Shown here one piece after another: positions 1 through 7,773 of a stretch of 60,483 bases of DNA (its first letter is position 1; each line of letters starts with the position of its first letter). Location of the stretch: the NCBI GenBank assembly GCA_964650485.1, contig CAZYTX010000021.1, positions 1 to 60,483 of the forward strand. Direction: 5' to 3'. The notes below the pieces were generated by a model. That model had not been told where the DNA came from and did no database searches. It saw nothing but the letters and a program-made list of their open reading frames with translations. The DNA is from CAZYTX01 sp964650485 (lineage in GTDB: Bacteria > RBG-13-61-14 > DATKZS01). Made by a program: the position numbers and the translations under genes.

Positions 1-91
1 TAAATAAGCATATCTCTGGATAGAAGGAAACAGCATTTACTTTCTGCAAATGATGTTTAAATTTTTTGTACAGTAGAATTTTCGACAAAAT

Positions 92-120
92 GCCGTTGCG
101 TCTTTGCGTCGTCGCGTCAA
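92..120. repeat. GCGTC/TTTGCG inverted-repeat end
   Basis: The stretch is a run of near-identical units (GTTGCGTCTTTGCGTC, then GTCGCGTCAA) just upstream of the first gene. Read on the other strand it starts TTGACGCGACGACGC and closely resembles the ends of the element at 46321-46458. The matching opposite end is not visible between here and the window start, so this is a solo end or a decayed copy. Confidence 0.45.
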
Positions 121-148
121 AAATTTTTCAGGAAAGGAGGATCAATTT

Positions 149-610
149 ATGCCGCTCTTTCTTGTTCAGCACGGAAAGCAAACACCCAAGGACCAGGACC
201 CGGAGCAGCACCTCTCCGAGCAGGGGAAGGAGGACGTCGCCCGCATAGCCGGGACCGCCAAGGGCTACAATGTGAAGGTCTCCCGCATCGAGCACAGCGG
301 CAAGGCCAGAGCCAGGGAGACCGCGGAGGTCTTCGCGCAAGCTCTCGACCCTGAAAAGGGAGTGGGCCAGCGTGAAGGCATAAAGGCCACCGACGACGTG
401 AAGCCATTGAAGGACCAGGTAAAGCCCGGCGATAACCTCATGCTGGTCGGGCACCTGCCCTTCATGGAGAAGCTGGCCTCGCACCTCATAACCGGCAACG
501 AGGGTCCCCCGGTCATAAAGTTCCAGAACGGGGGCATCGTGTGCCTGGACAGCTACCCCGACACGGAAAACTGGTGCATCAAGTGGACCCTCATGCCCAG
601 GATAGAATAG
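149..610 (+). CDS. sixA: SixA-like phosphohistidine phosphatase
   Basis: A 153-residue histidine phosphatase-superfamily protein of SixA size, which in the family removes phosphate from phosphohistidine proteins in the cytosol. The N-terminal active-site motif reads VQHGK (Q7, H8, G9), so the phosphohistidine-forming His is kept but the usual Arg of RHG is Gln. A later Arg in KARARETAE (about 52-60) and the second active-site His in VGHLPF (H102) are present. The ATG at 149 is chosen because AAAGGAGG lies 8 bases upstream; an upstream in-frame start lacks such a site. It stands alone and is followed by a flavodoxin-like gene after 110 bases. The physiological target is unknown. Confidence 0.8.
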   Translation: MPLFLVQHGKQTPKDQDPEQHLSEQGKEDVARIAGTAKGYNVKVSRIEHSGKARARETAEVFAQALDPEKGVGQREGIKATDDVKPLKDQVKPGDNLMLVGHLPFMEKLASHLITGNEGPPVIKFQNGGIVCLDSYPDTENWCIKWTLMPRIE

Positions 611-720
611 CGTCCGGATAAAGCCCTTTCCTTGTTTGAGCCTCTCCTGGCTGGACATTTTATGCAAAGGGGGGCAGAATTGGGTAATCAAGTGGGGCGA
701 TGTAGTCGGGGTTTTGCAGG

Positions 721-1365
721 ATGAACATCCTGGTGGCGTATTATACGAGGACGGGTCATACGGGCCGTCTGGCCGAGCTTATCATGGATGAGCTCCGGGT
801 CCAGGGCCACGAGGTCGCGGTTGAAAGGATCGAGGCCAAAAAGCGGCGCAACAGGTGGATCATCCTCGCCCAGCAGATATACACCTACCCTCTCATCGCC
901 CTTGCGCTTGCGAGCGACTCTTTCAAGGAGTGGTGGATGCTTCACTACCCCCAGGTGGAGGAGGACATCCGGCCGCTCTACCACCCGGACGTTTCCTTAT
1001 TCGACTTCGTATGTATAGGCGGCCCCAAGTGGGCGGAGATATCGTATCCCCTGGCCAGGTACCTTGCCGAGGTGCGGGGCTTTGCGAACAAGCAGGTCGC
1101 GGCCTTCGCCACTTTCGGGGGGCCGCCCCTGCCTGTGTTCGAGTTGGAGATGGCCTTCAGGCCCATAAGCGACAGGGTGGAGAGCTCGGGTGGAAAGGTG
1201 GTGGCCACCCTGGGGCTCTCCAGCGGGTATCACGAGCTGTACGTGCTGCCTTTAATGAAGCTCGCGAGCAGGTGGAGGTTCAAAAAGCCACTGCAATGGT
1301 TCCATTACCAGAGCGAGTACGGGCGGGAAAGGATACGTGAGTTCTGCGAGAAGATGGAGAGATAG
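721..1365 (+). CDS. Flavodoxin-fold family protein
   Basis: A 214-residue protein whose N-terminus (MNILVAYYTRTGHTGRLAEL) is a typical flavodoxin-fold strand followed by an FMN phosphate-binding loop rich in Thr/Gly (residues 8-16). A second loop around IGGPKWAEISYP and a third around AAFATFGGPP fit the other FMN-contact loops. It is longer than classical flavodoxins (about 140-170 residues), so a flavodoxin/nitric-oxide-synthase-like reductase-associated or NAD(P)H:quinone-type protein is likely. The partner and substrate cannot be told from context; its neighbours are unrelated. Confidence 0.7.
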   Translation: MNILVAYYTRTGHTGRLAELIMDELRVQGHEVAVERIEAKKRRNRWIILAQQIYTYPLIALALASDSFKEWWMLHYPQVEEDIRPLYHPDVSLFDFVCIGGPKWAEISYPLARYLAEVRGFANKQVAAFATFGGPPLPVFELEMAFRPISDRVESSGGKVVATLGLSSGYHELYVLPLMKLASRWRFKKPLQWFHYQSEYGRERIREFCEKMER

Positions 1366-1380
1366 AAGAGACTTTTGCCA

Positions 1381-1602
1381 CTAAAAAGCTTTTATTTCGC
1401 ACAGGACGTGGATTCTGACGCCGCCCTTGGCCTTGTACTCGGCGTCGTGCTTCTTGACCAGGGATGCGAACTCGGACCGGGGGAAGTGATGCAGGATTTG
1501 ACTGAACAGACTGGAAACGCGTACCATTTCCTTGTCCTCCTTTTGGTCGTGGTTTTTGGAATTGATCCAATCCCATTGTGCCACAAATTCAGGAGGACGC
1601 AT
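1381..1602 (-). pseudogene. Truncated IS4-type transposase N-terminus
   Basis: The 73-residue reading frame contains, from its internal Met 26, the stretch MVRVSSLFSQILHHFPRSEF, which is typical of the DUF4372 N-terminal domain of IS4-family transposases. After KKHDAEYKAKG the homology should continue into the DDE catalytic domain, but the frame runs into unrelated sequence and stops. About 350 residues are therefore missing. Its first codon directly follows the stop codon of another transposase fragment (1603-1887), so the two are scars of nested or adjacent insertions. Confidence 0.65.
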
Positions 1603-1887
1603 TTATTCAGAGGCTATTTTGGACATCCATGAGTAGGCGTTGTCCATAGCAGAGAGCCGGTCTACGTCGAGAATTGCGCCGTCGCCATGGGTAAGGCAGT
1701 AGATCAGGCTCAACATCATCTCAACGTCGGAGGCGCCTCTGTCCCTTGATTTGAGATGGAGAAGCGACTGCAAAATCTCGGGAAGGCCGAGCTGATGCGA
1801 CATCTGCGAGACGAAATAAGAGCCTGCGCTGGAAGAAATTTGCTCGTCGGTGAAGTCAATTTCGATTTTTTTTGGTATAATCCTCAT
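1603..1887 (-). pseudogene. Truncated IS1380-type transposase N-terminus
   Basis: A 94-residue frame with the N-terminal features of IS1380-family DDE transposases: a short basic/hydrophobic start, then helices around QMSHQLGLPEILQSLL and ASDVEMMLSLIYCLTHGDG and a DVDRLSAMD segment. The catalytic region is missing; the frame ends in TAA exactly where the next fragment begins. A good ribosome site (AGGAGGCG) precedes the start, and a TATAAT-like -10 hexamer lies at 1933-1938 on this strand, so the remnant may still be transcribed. Length is about a fifth of an intact transposase. Confidence 0.6.
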
Positions 1888-2042
1888 AGGGCGCCTCCTG
1901 GATGAAAGGCCTAACTGGGCTTGGTCCTTTCCATTATACAGGAGAATGCCCTTTGTTATGTCCTTAACCGGGAATTAAAGGGATTGGGTCAAGAAAAGGT
2001 TCTGTTTGCTCTCGCCCCTCCGCGTGGTACACTGCGTCCTCC

Positions 2043-3311
2043 ATGGAAGAGCCCGTATTCATGCGCGCAGGTCACCGATATTTGAAGTCCCTGCTTTTTC
2101 TCGCGCTTTTTATCCTCTTAATACCTTGCCTCGCTTTTTCCGGGGAGCCCGTGGTGACCGAAGGAGATACGGCTACAGCGGACACCCGTGAGCAGTTGCT
2201 CGACAGATACAAGGAAACTCCAATGGGTTCTTTCCTGGAGTGGCTTTTTGACGAGGACCGCAAGTACTTTGCCATCCCGGTGATAAGCTCCGGTCCCGAC
2301 ACCGGCTGGCTCTTGGGGCTGGCCTGGTACCACACCGACCTTTTCGGCAAGGAAAAGCGGGACATGATACTTGGGGCCATCACCACCCAGTCGGGACAGA
2401 ACAACGCCATGGTCTCGTGGACCGAGCCGGGCATACCTTTGAAGGACGGTCGCATCGCGCTTTCCGCATTCCTTTCCGAGAACCCGCGGGGCGGGATCCG
2501 CTACTTCGGCGAGGGCAACCGCACGGCCTACAAAGAGGTCGCCAGCAATTATCGCTCTGACAGCCGTGGCTTCGGCGCGGGCTACATTTACGAGTTCACA
2601 GGGCACCTTACGCTCTACTCCGGTTATCACTACTCGGAGAAGGAGTTCGGCGACCCTGCCGATGACTTCGACCTGGGAGATGACGAGGCCTCCCGGCCCA
2701 TAAGCGAGGTCCACCCCGAGGTGTTCGGGAGCAGGGCCTTCCAGCAAGGATATATCAAGGCCGGCGTGGGCCTGAGCCTCTCATACGACAGCCGCTCCCG
2801 GGAGCGGCTCCTCCGCCAGGGGCCGGGGTGGCGCGCGTCCGCGGGAGGGTCCTGGGCTGACAGAAGCTTCGGGGGCCGCTTTGACTGGGCTGACTGGCAC
2901 GCGAAATTCGCTCACTACATCGGGCTCACCGAGAATGACAAGCACATCCTGGCCTATACCGGCTCCTTTACATACTCCTGGGGACAGGAGCCCTTCGACG
3001 AGGTGCCGGGACTGTCATCGAGCGACGTGCGCGGCTACTACTCGGGCCGCTTCCGGGGGGACAACAAGATCGAGGCCAGCATCGAGTACAGGTGGTACGC
3101 CACAAAGCACTTCGGCATGGCGCTCTTCGCCGACTCGGGAAAGGTGTTCGACCACGGGACCGACTTCTACGACGCATTCTTCACCGACTACCACCCGGCA
3201 TGGGGAGCAGGATTAAGACTTAAAATACCGCCCCAGATAATCTTCAGGATTGACTACGGCATGAGCTTCGAGCAGGACAACTTCTACTTCACCATCGGGG
3301 AGTCCTTTTGA
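2043..3311 (+). CDS. Omp85/BamA-like outer-membrane barrel protein
   Basis: A 422-residue exported protein with a hydrophobic signal segment (about 16-34, ending AFS) and a C-terminal half that matches the bacterial surface antigen (Omp85) barrel domain: alternating amphipathic strands, the SSSDVRGYYSGRFRGDN segment that resembles the VRG(F/Y) region of the barrel lid loop, and a terminal aromatic (GESF) suited to recognition by the BAM complex. POTRA domains are absent, so it resembles short Omp85 relatives of the patatin/lipid-linked type rather than BamA itself. The ATG at 2061 is an alternative start giving a more conventional signal peptide; no clear ribosome site decides. Function unknown. 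Confidence 0.75.
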   Translation: MEEPVFMRAGHRYLKSLLFLALFILLIPCLAFSGEPVVTEGDTATADTREQLLDRYKETPMGSFLEWLFDEDRKYFAIPVISSGPDTGWLLGLAWYHTDLFGKEKRDMILGAITTQSGQNNAMVSWTEPGIPLKDGRIALSAFLSENPRGGIRYFGEGNRTAYKEVASNYRSDSRGFGAGYIYEFTGHLTLYSGYHYSEKEFGDPADDFDLGDDEASRPISEVHPEVFGSRAFQQGYIKAGVGLSLSYDSRSRERLLRQGPGWRASAGGSWADRSFGGRFDWADWHAKFAHYIGLTENDKHILAYTGSFTYSWGQEPFDEVPGLSSSDVRGYYSGRFRGDNKIEASIEYRWYATKHFGMALFADSGKVFDHGTDFYDAFFTDYHPAWGAGLRLKIPPQIIFRIDYGMSFEQDNFYFTIGESF

Positions 3312-3333
3312 ACGCAAAGAGGATGTTTGCGGT

Positions 3334-3750
3334 ATGAAATATCGGATGTACGTGGATGAGGTTGGCAACCCGGACCTGGAAAGGTACGTGTTTTTTCTGA
3401 ATACCGCCGCATGCCGGGGGGACGTAATGGCGGAGTCGAGGGGCGGCAAGGAAGACATGAGGCTTAAAAAGTCATTCACAAGGATATGGAAAAAAGGCAC
3501 TGAATACGTCGAGGCCAATCAGTTCCAAAGCGCCCTCACCAGCAGACAATTGAAAGTAAAGGTAAAGGCCAATAACATAGCGGGCCTCCAGATCGCGGAC
3601 ATACTGGCCCACCCCAGCAGGATCGAAATTCTGAAAGAGAACGGAATGTGGGAAAAAGACTTTGCACCTCATGCAGCCAGGTTGATTGAAATACTGGCGA
3701 TTAAATACCACCAGAGGCAAGGTAAAATCTTTGGCAAAAAATTCATATAA
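3334..3750 (+). pseudogene. DUF3800 protein with internal deletion
   Basis: The start (YVDEVGNPDL) matches the N-terminal acidic motif of DUF3800 proteins, a family with an RNase H-like fold often found near mobile DNA. From residue 17 on, the sequence jumps to what is normally the second half of the domain: FFLNTAACRGDVMAESRGG and NNIAGLQIADILAHPSR. Family members are about 230-260 residues; this one is 138, so about 100 residues are missing in frame. The frame is still open, so a shortened product is possible, but part of the fold is lost. Base composition is less GC-rich than nearby genes, which fits acquired DNA. Confidence 0.65.
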
Positions 3751-3769
3751 AAAAAGGCCCTTGCGGGCC
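3747..3769 (-). terminator. Rho-independent terminator of the oxidase operon
   Basis: On the minus strand the hairpin GGCCC-GCAA-GGGCC is followed directly by a run of seven T. It lies about 120 bases past the stop of the minus-strand oxidase gene (3888-5225), the right place to end that transcript. On the plus strand it follows the DUF3800 remnant but has no T run, so it acts in one direction only. Confidence 0.6.
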
Positions 3770-3770
3770 A

Positions 3771-3786
3771 GATGGCTTTCGCCATC
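3771..3786 (-). other. Second small hairpin before the terminator
   Basis: GATGGC and GCCATC form a perfect 6-bp stem with a 4-base loop, immediately upstream (in the minus-strand sense) of the terminator hairpin. It may stabilise the transcript end or act with the terminator. Confidence 0.35.
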
Positions 3787-3887
3787 CACCTCCGGTTCCC
3801 CAGATTTAAAACATATTATAATAGATCACTTTGATAAAGTCAAGATTTTTTTATTCCGCGTTAATTTTCAATGAGTTATCAAAAACA

Positions 3888-5225
3888 TCAGTTCCCCTTG
3901 GCCTTCCTCTCGGTCCAGTGGTCGAAGAGCACCATGGCGTCCTTGATCCCGGTGACCAGTGGCCAGCGCAAGGGCTCGGGCGGTATAAGGCCCGGGGTGT
4001 TGTGCACGAACAGCAACTCCTTTAGCTCGTCCGCCTCGGGCTCGAACAACAGATCGCGGATGATGAGGCCGGCCGAGGTTGAAAGCGCCACCCCGTGGCC
4101 GCAGTATCCCATGCCGTATGCCACGTTCTTCATTCCCTTGTAATAGCCGAAAGATGGCACGAAGGCCAGCGTGATGGCCACCGGGCCGCCCCAGCGGTGG
4201 GTGATCTTTGTATCTTTCAGCATGGGGAACATGCCTCGCAGGTCCTGTTCCAGCCCCTGGAATATCTTCTTGTGGCTCTCCTTGCCCTCGGTCTTGTTGC
4301 CGAAGTAATAGGGCGCGTCCCTGCCGCCCAGCAGGATGCGGTTGTCCTCGGTGGGCCGCATGTAATGCACCAGTTGCCGCTTGTCCTCGATGCCCTCGCG
4401 CCGCTTCCAGCCAACCTCCTCATACACCCTGTCTTCCAGCGGCTCTGTAAGGATTATGTAGGTGAACATGGGAACGTAGGTATAGGGCCTGACCCGCAGC
4501 CGCTGCCCGAAGGCGTTGAGCGCGAGCACGGCGTGGCTCGCCTTGACCCTGCCATCCGCGGTCTCGATCTTAATGGTGTCGCCCGGCTGGAACCTGGTCA
4601 CGGCCGAGCGCTCGTACACCTGGACCCCCTTCTGCTCGATCACCCTCTTGAACTCGCGTGCCAGTCTGGCCGGGTTGAGTATGGCCGTGTCAGGCTCGTA
4701 GAGCGCGCCCACGTGCCAGGAGGAGTTGAGTCTCTCCCGGAAGGCGGGGCCGGTCAGTATCTCGATGTCCTTGCAGCCGGCCCTTTCGAAGTCCTTCTTG
4801 TTGCGCTCGAGCTGTCTCATCTGGAAGTCGTTCCGGGCCAGCACCAAAAGCCCGTTGTACTCGAGGTCGCAGTCCATGCCCTCCTTTTCCACCACCTCCC
4901 TGGTCCGGCGCACGCAGCCCAGCATGTAGTGGTGGGCCCGGACCCCGCGCTCGCCGAACAGCCACAGGAGATATGTTATGTCCCAGCCAAGGAGCGGCAT
5001 GGAGAAGCCGCCGTTCCTGCCCGAGGCCCCGTAGCCCGCGACCTCGGCCTCGATCAGGGCTATCTTCTTGTCCGGGTGCTGCTCGTGGATGTAGTATGCC
5101 GAGGACAGCCCGGTGAACCCGCCGCCGATTATCGCAACGTCCACCTCGATCTCGCCGGTGAGGGGCGGATTCTCGCGGTACTGGTCGCCTTCGAGCCAGA
5201 AGCTCATCCTGCGGAAGTCCTTCAT
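3888..5225 (-). CDS. FAD-dependent DAO-family oxidoreductase
   Basis: A 445-residue DAO-superfamily flavoenzyme. The Rossmann dinucleotide loop reads AIIGGGFTGLSSAYY (GxGxxG at 34-39) with the ribose-binding acid E59, followed by a GASGRNGG flavin-contact motif (66-73) typical of gamma-glutamylputrescine oxidases and related amine oxidases. A C-terminal GYCGHGVALS-type segment fits the FAD-binding return strand. Expected reaction: oxidation of a C-N bond of a small amine or amino acid with release of peroxide. It is the second gene of a two-gene minus-strand unit after a DUF2283 gene, with 10 bases between, and has a terminator downstream. No polyamine genes lie nearby, so the substrate is open. 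Confidence 0.8.
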   Translation of the reverse strand: MKDFRRMSFWLEGDQYRENPPLTGEIEVDVAIIGGGFTGLSSAYYIHEQHPDKKIALIEAEVAGYGASGRNGGFSMPLLGWDITYLLWLFGERGVRAHHYMLGCVRRTREVVEKEGMDCDLEYNGLLVLARNDFQMRQLERNKKDFERAGCKDIEILTGPAFRERLNSSWHVGALYEPDTAILNPARLAREFKRVIEQKGVQVYERSAVTRFQPGDTIKIETADGRVKASHAVLALNAFGQRLRVRPYTYVPMFTYIILTEPLEDRVYEEVGWKRREGIEDKRQLVHYMRPTEDNRILLGGRDAPYYFGNKTEGKESHKKIFQGLEQDLRGMFPMLKDTKITHRWGGPVAITLAFVPSFGYYKGMKNVAYGMGYCGHGVALSTSAGLIIRDLLFEPEADELKELLFVHNTPGLIPPEPLRWPLVTGIKDAMVLFDHWTERKAKGN

Positions 5226-5235
5226 TGCATCAACC

Positions 5236-5442
5236 TTACCCTGCTTCCCGGACCAGTTCGAGCTTGTAAAGGGTGTTAATGGGCATTTTTCTGCTGGCGT
5301 CGAGTATTTCGATAGCCACGATCTGATTGTCTTTGGTGGTATGCAGAATTACACCCTCATCAATCTCCACCACGCATTCCGGCTTCTTGGATGACATCTC
5401 AAGATAAGCCGCATTCGCCTTTTTGTCATATTGCACCCTCAT
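5236..5442 (-). CDS. DUF2283 family protein
   Basis: A 68-residue protein with the full DUF2283 pattern: an N-terminal YDKKANAAYLEMS strand-turn, an acidic middle (VVEIDEGVILHTTKDNQIVAIEILDAS) and a short tail. DUF2283 proteins are small beta-rich proteins of unknown role, often near toxin-like DUF4258 genes, but no such partner is here. It leads the unit with the oxidase gene. Confidence 0.75.
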   Translation of the reverse strand: MRVQYDKKANAAYLEMSSKKPECVVEIDEGVILHTTKDNQIVAIEILDASRKMPINTLYKLELVREAG

Positions 5443-5460
5443 GAAGGTTCCACAACATTT

Positions 5461-5489
5461 ATTATATCATCATCCCTGATTTTGTATAA
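5461..5489 (-). promoter_or_regulatory. Possible promoter of the DUF2283-oxidase unit
   Basis: On the minus strand a perfect TATAAT lies 19 bases before the DUF2283 start, with a weak -35 (TTATAC) 17 bases further up. The -10 is good and the -35 poor, so the call is tentative. Confidence 0.3.
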
Positions 5490-5528
5490 CATCACCCGCT
5501 GGGATATGCTTTGTGCAGGAGGGAAGAG

Positions 5529-6620
5529 ATGAGCATAAAGCTTTCAAAGCTGGAGATCGAGCCCGACCCGGAGCTGCTCTCCGGGCAGATGGTGGTCTCG
5601 GGGTTCGATGGCAAAAAGGCCCCGCGCGAGCTGAAGGCAGCCCTCAAGGAGGGCCGCCTCTCCGGGGTGATACTTTTCCGCCGCAACCTGGAAAAGCCGG
5701 CCCAGGTGAGGAAGCTCACCGACAGCATAAGGGACGCGTGCGCCCTGCCGCCCCTCATAGCCATTGACCAGGAAGGCGGCAGGGTGCAGAACCTGCCCGG
5801 GCCCTTCACCCAGTGGCCGTCCATGCGCGAGTTCGGAAAGAGGGCCGACTCCGGGAAGGCCCGGGCCCTGGCGCAGGCCGTGGCCGCGGAGCTCCTGGCC
5901 GCCGGCATAAACACGAATTTTGCGCCTGTGCTGGACGTTGACACCAACCCGGAAAACCCGGTGATCGGGGACCGGAGCCTGGATTCTGATCCGCATGCAG
6001 TGGCCCGGCTGGGCTCGGCCATGATCGAGGGCTACACCGGGGCCGGGCTGCTCTCATGCGGCAAGCACTTCCCGGGCCACGGTGACGCGTCGGTTGACTC
6101 GCACCTGGACCTGCCCGAGGTGGACGTTGACCGCACCACCCTGGAGCGGCGCGAGCTTCTTCCTTTCCAGGAGGCCATAGCCGCGGGCGTGCCCATGATC
6201 ATGAGCGCGCACCTGAAGGCCGCGGCGCTCGACCCCTATTACCCGGCCACCATCTCGCGCAAGGTCATGTACGATCTTTTGCGGGTGGAGATGGGCTTCG
6301 AGGGCGTGGTCATGACCGACGACCTGGAGATGGGGGCGCTCATGAAGCACATGCCCATGGAGGACGCGGCATACTCCGCGGCCCGGGCGGGGTGCGACCT
6401 TCTGCTGATGTGCTCGGGCCCGGGCCGGGCCGAGCTTGCCAGGAAGACGGTGGTGGATGCGATAAAGAACGGGGCACTGTCCATGGGCGATGTGACCGTG
6501 TCCGCGCGCAGGGTGCTTTCCCTGAAGGAGCGGTTCCTGCTGGATGGGCCGCCTCCCAAAGAGGAACTCGACAAGGTGGCGGGGTGCAAGGAGCACCAGG
6601 ACCTGGCCCGGGTAACTTAG
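5529..6620 (+). CDS. nagZ: Beta-N-acetylhexosaminidase (GH3)
   Basis: A 363-residue glycoside hydrolase family 3 enzyme of NagZ type, which removes GlcNAc from anhydromuropeptides in cytosolic peptidoglycan recycling. Visible landmarks are AIDQEGGRVQ (about 78-87, substrate loop), KHFPGHGD (179-186), the flexible-loop VDSH that carries the family's Asp-His acid/base dyad (D190, H192) and VMTDDLEMGA with the expected nucleophile D264. No signal peptide is present. The ATG at 5529 is chosen for its AGGAGGGA ribosome site; a TTG upstream sits inside that site. No other recycling genes are adjacent. Confidence 0.88.
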   Translation: MSIKLSKLEIEPDPELLSGQMVVSGFDGKKAPRELKAALKEGRLSGVILFRRNLEKPAQVRKLTDSIRDACALPPLIAIDQEGGRVQNLPGPFTQWPSMREFGKRADSGKARALAQAVAAELLAAGINTNFAPVLDVDTNPENPVIGDRSLDSDPHAVARLGSAMIEGYTGAGLLSCGKHFPGHGDASVDSHLDLPEVDVDRTTLERRELLPFQEAIAAGVPMIMSAHLKAAALDPYYPATISRKVMYDLLRVEMGFEGVVMTDDLEMGALMKHMPMEDAAYSAARAGCDLLLMCSGPGRAELARKTVVDAIKNGALSMGDVTVSARRVLSLKERFLLDGPPPKEELDKVAGCKEHQDLARVT

Positions 6621-6677
6621 AGTTCTAGTCTTGAAATAAGCACAAAGGTTACTACATTATTCAATAGCCTGGAATCA

Positions 6678-6695
6678 GACATCATTGCTGATGTC
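6678..6695. repeat. Short perfect inverted repeat
   Basis: GACATCA and TGATGTC flank a 4-base centre, between nagZ and amrS. It could be an operator or a minor transcript hairpin; no T run follows. Confidence 0.3.
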
Positions 6696-6723
6696 CAACA
6701 TGAAGACCAAACACCCAATTTAC

Positions 6724-6749
6724 TTTGCGCCTTTGCGTCTTTGCGTGAA
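6724..6749. repeat. TTTGCGCCTTTGCG repeat end
   Basis: Three tandem TTTGCG(C/T) units (TTTGCGCCTTTGCG, then TCTTTGCGTGAA) precede amrS. They match the ends of the inverted-repeat family seen at 92-120, 20431-20512, 46321-46458 and 52969-52990. The opposite end is not recognisable nearby. Confidence 0.45.
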
Positions 6750-6770
6750 ATAAGCCCCGGGGGAATGACC

Positions 6771-7757
6771 ATGAAACGGGCCGCGTTCTGGGAGAAGCTG
6801 GAGGATGACAGGGTGCAGTGCCGCCTGTGCCCGCACAACTGCAAGGTCCGGCCTGGCAAGACCGGCATATGCCGCAACAAGGAGAACAGGGACGGGGTGC
6901 TGTACGCGAACCACTACGGCGAGGTCACATCAATCGCCATGGACCCCATCGAGAAGAAGCCCCTCTACCACTTCCACCCCGGCAAGATGATCCTCTCCGT
7001 GGGCACGGTGGGCTGCAACCTCTCCTGCGACTTCTGCCAGAACTGGCAGCTATGGGACGGGGGCGTGCCCACCCAGAAGGTGGAGCCAAAGGACCTGATA
7101 GAGGCCGCCAGGCGGAGGGGCTCATTCGCAATCGCATACACGTACAACGAGCCCCTCATGAGCTACGAGTTCATGATGGACACGGCAAAGCCGGCAAAGG
7201 AGGCGGGCCTCAAGAACGTGATGGTCACAAACGGCTTCTTTAACATGGAGCCCGCGGAGGAGATGCTGCCCTACATGGACGCCATGAACATAGATATAAA
7301 GTCCATTGAAAACGACTTTTACAAGAGGCTGTGCAAGGGCCGCCTGGACCCGGTCAAGGCGGTGATCGAGCGCAGCGTGAGGGACTGCTTTATCGAGCTC
7401 ACGAACCTCGTGGTCACGAACGAGAACGACTCGGACGAGCAGCTTAGCGCGCTGGTGGACTGGGTGGCCGGTCTCAGCCCGGACATACCGCTTCACTTCT
7501 CCGCATACCGGCCGGCATACAAGCTGAAAAACCCGCCCACCCCCATGGAGCGGCTAATGCGCGCGTACGAGATCGCGAGGGAAAAGCTGAACTACGTATA
7601 CCTGGGCAACGTGATGGCCGAGGTCGGCCAGGACTCGGCCTGCCCGCACTGTGGTGCAATGCTGGTAAGCCGCCGCGGCTACACCACCAGGGTGGTCTCG
7701 CTGCAGGGAGACAAATGCGTCTCCTGCGGCAACAAGGTGAACTTTGTAAGCGACTAG
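6771..7757 (+). CDS. amrS: AmmeMemoRadiSam-type radical SAM enzyme
   Basis: A 328-residue radical SAM protein. An N-terminal Cys-rich segment (C17, C20, C24, C34: CRLCPHNC...GIC) precedes the SAM cluster motif CNLSCDFC (C82, C86, C89). The C-terminus ends in a zinc-ribbon-like CPHC (291-294) and CVSC (316-319). This layout matches AmrS of the AMMECR1-MEMO-radical SAM set, whose reaction is not established. The usual partners AmrA and AmrB are not in this window; instead a DUF364 gene follows 16 bases later. ATG 6771 is preferred because GGGGGA lies about 7 bases upstream; ATG 6765 is possible. Confidence 0.85.
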   Translation: MKRAAFWEKLEDDRVQCRLCPHNCKVRPGKTGICRNKENRDGVLYANHYGEVTSIAMDPIEKKPLYHFHPGKMILSVGTVGCNLSCDFCQNWQLWDGGVPTQKVEPKDLIEAARRRGSFAIAYTYNEPLMSYEFMMDTAKPAKEAGLKNVMVTNGFFNMEPAEEMLPYMDAMNIDIKSIENDFYKRLCKGRLDPVKAVIERSVRDCFIELTNLVVTNENDSDEQLSALVDWVAGLSPDIPLHFSAYRPAYKLKNPPTPMERLMRAYEIAREKLNYVYLGNVMAEVGQDSACPHCGAMLVSRRGYTTRVVSLQGDKCVSCGNKVNFVSD

Positions 7758-7773
7758 CTTTGGAGGCGAGAGT

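Noticed and set aside
3747..3786. The two hairpins after the DUF3800 remnant as a riboswitch
   Set aside because: They lack any conserved riboswitch core, and the T run on the minus strand makes a terminator the simpler reading.
4095..5279. A 394-codon frame opposite the DAO-family oxidase
   Set aside because: It is the antisense shadow of a clearly recognised flavoenzyme; its composition (His, Val, Leu, Pro rich) is typical of reversed GC-rich coding sequence.
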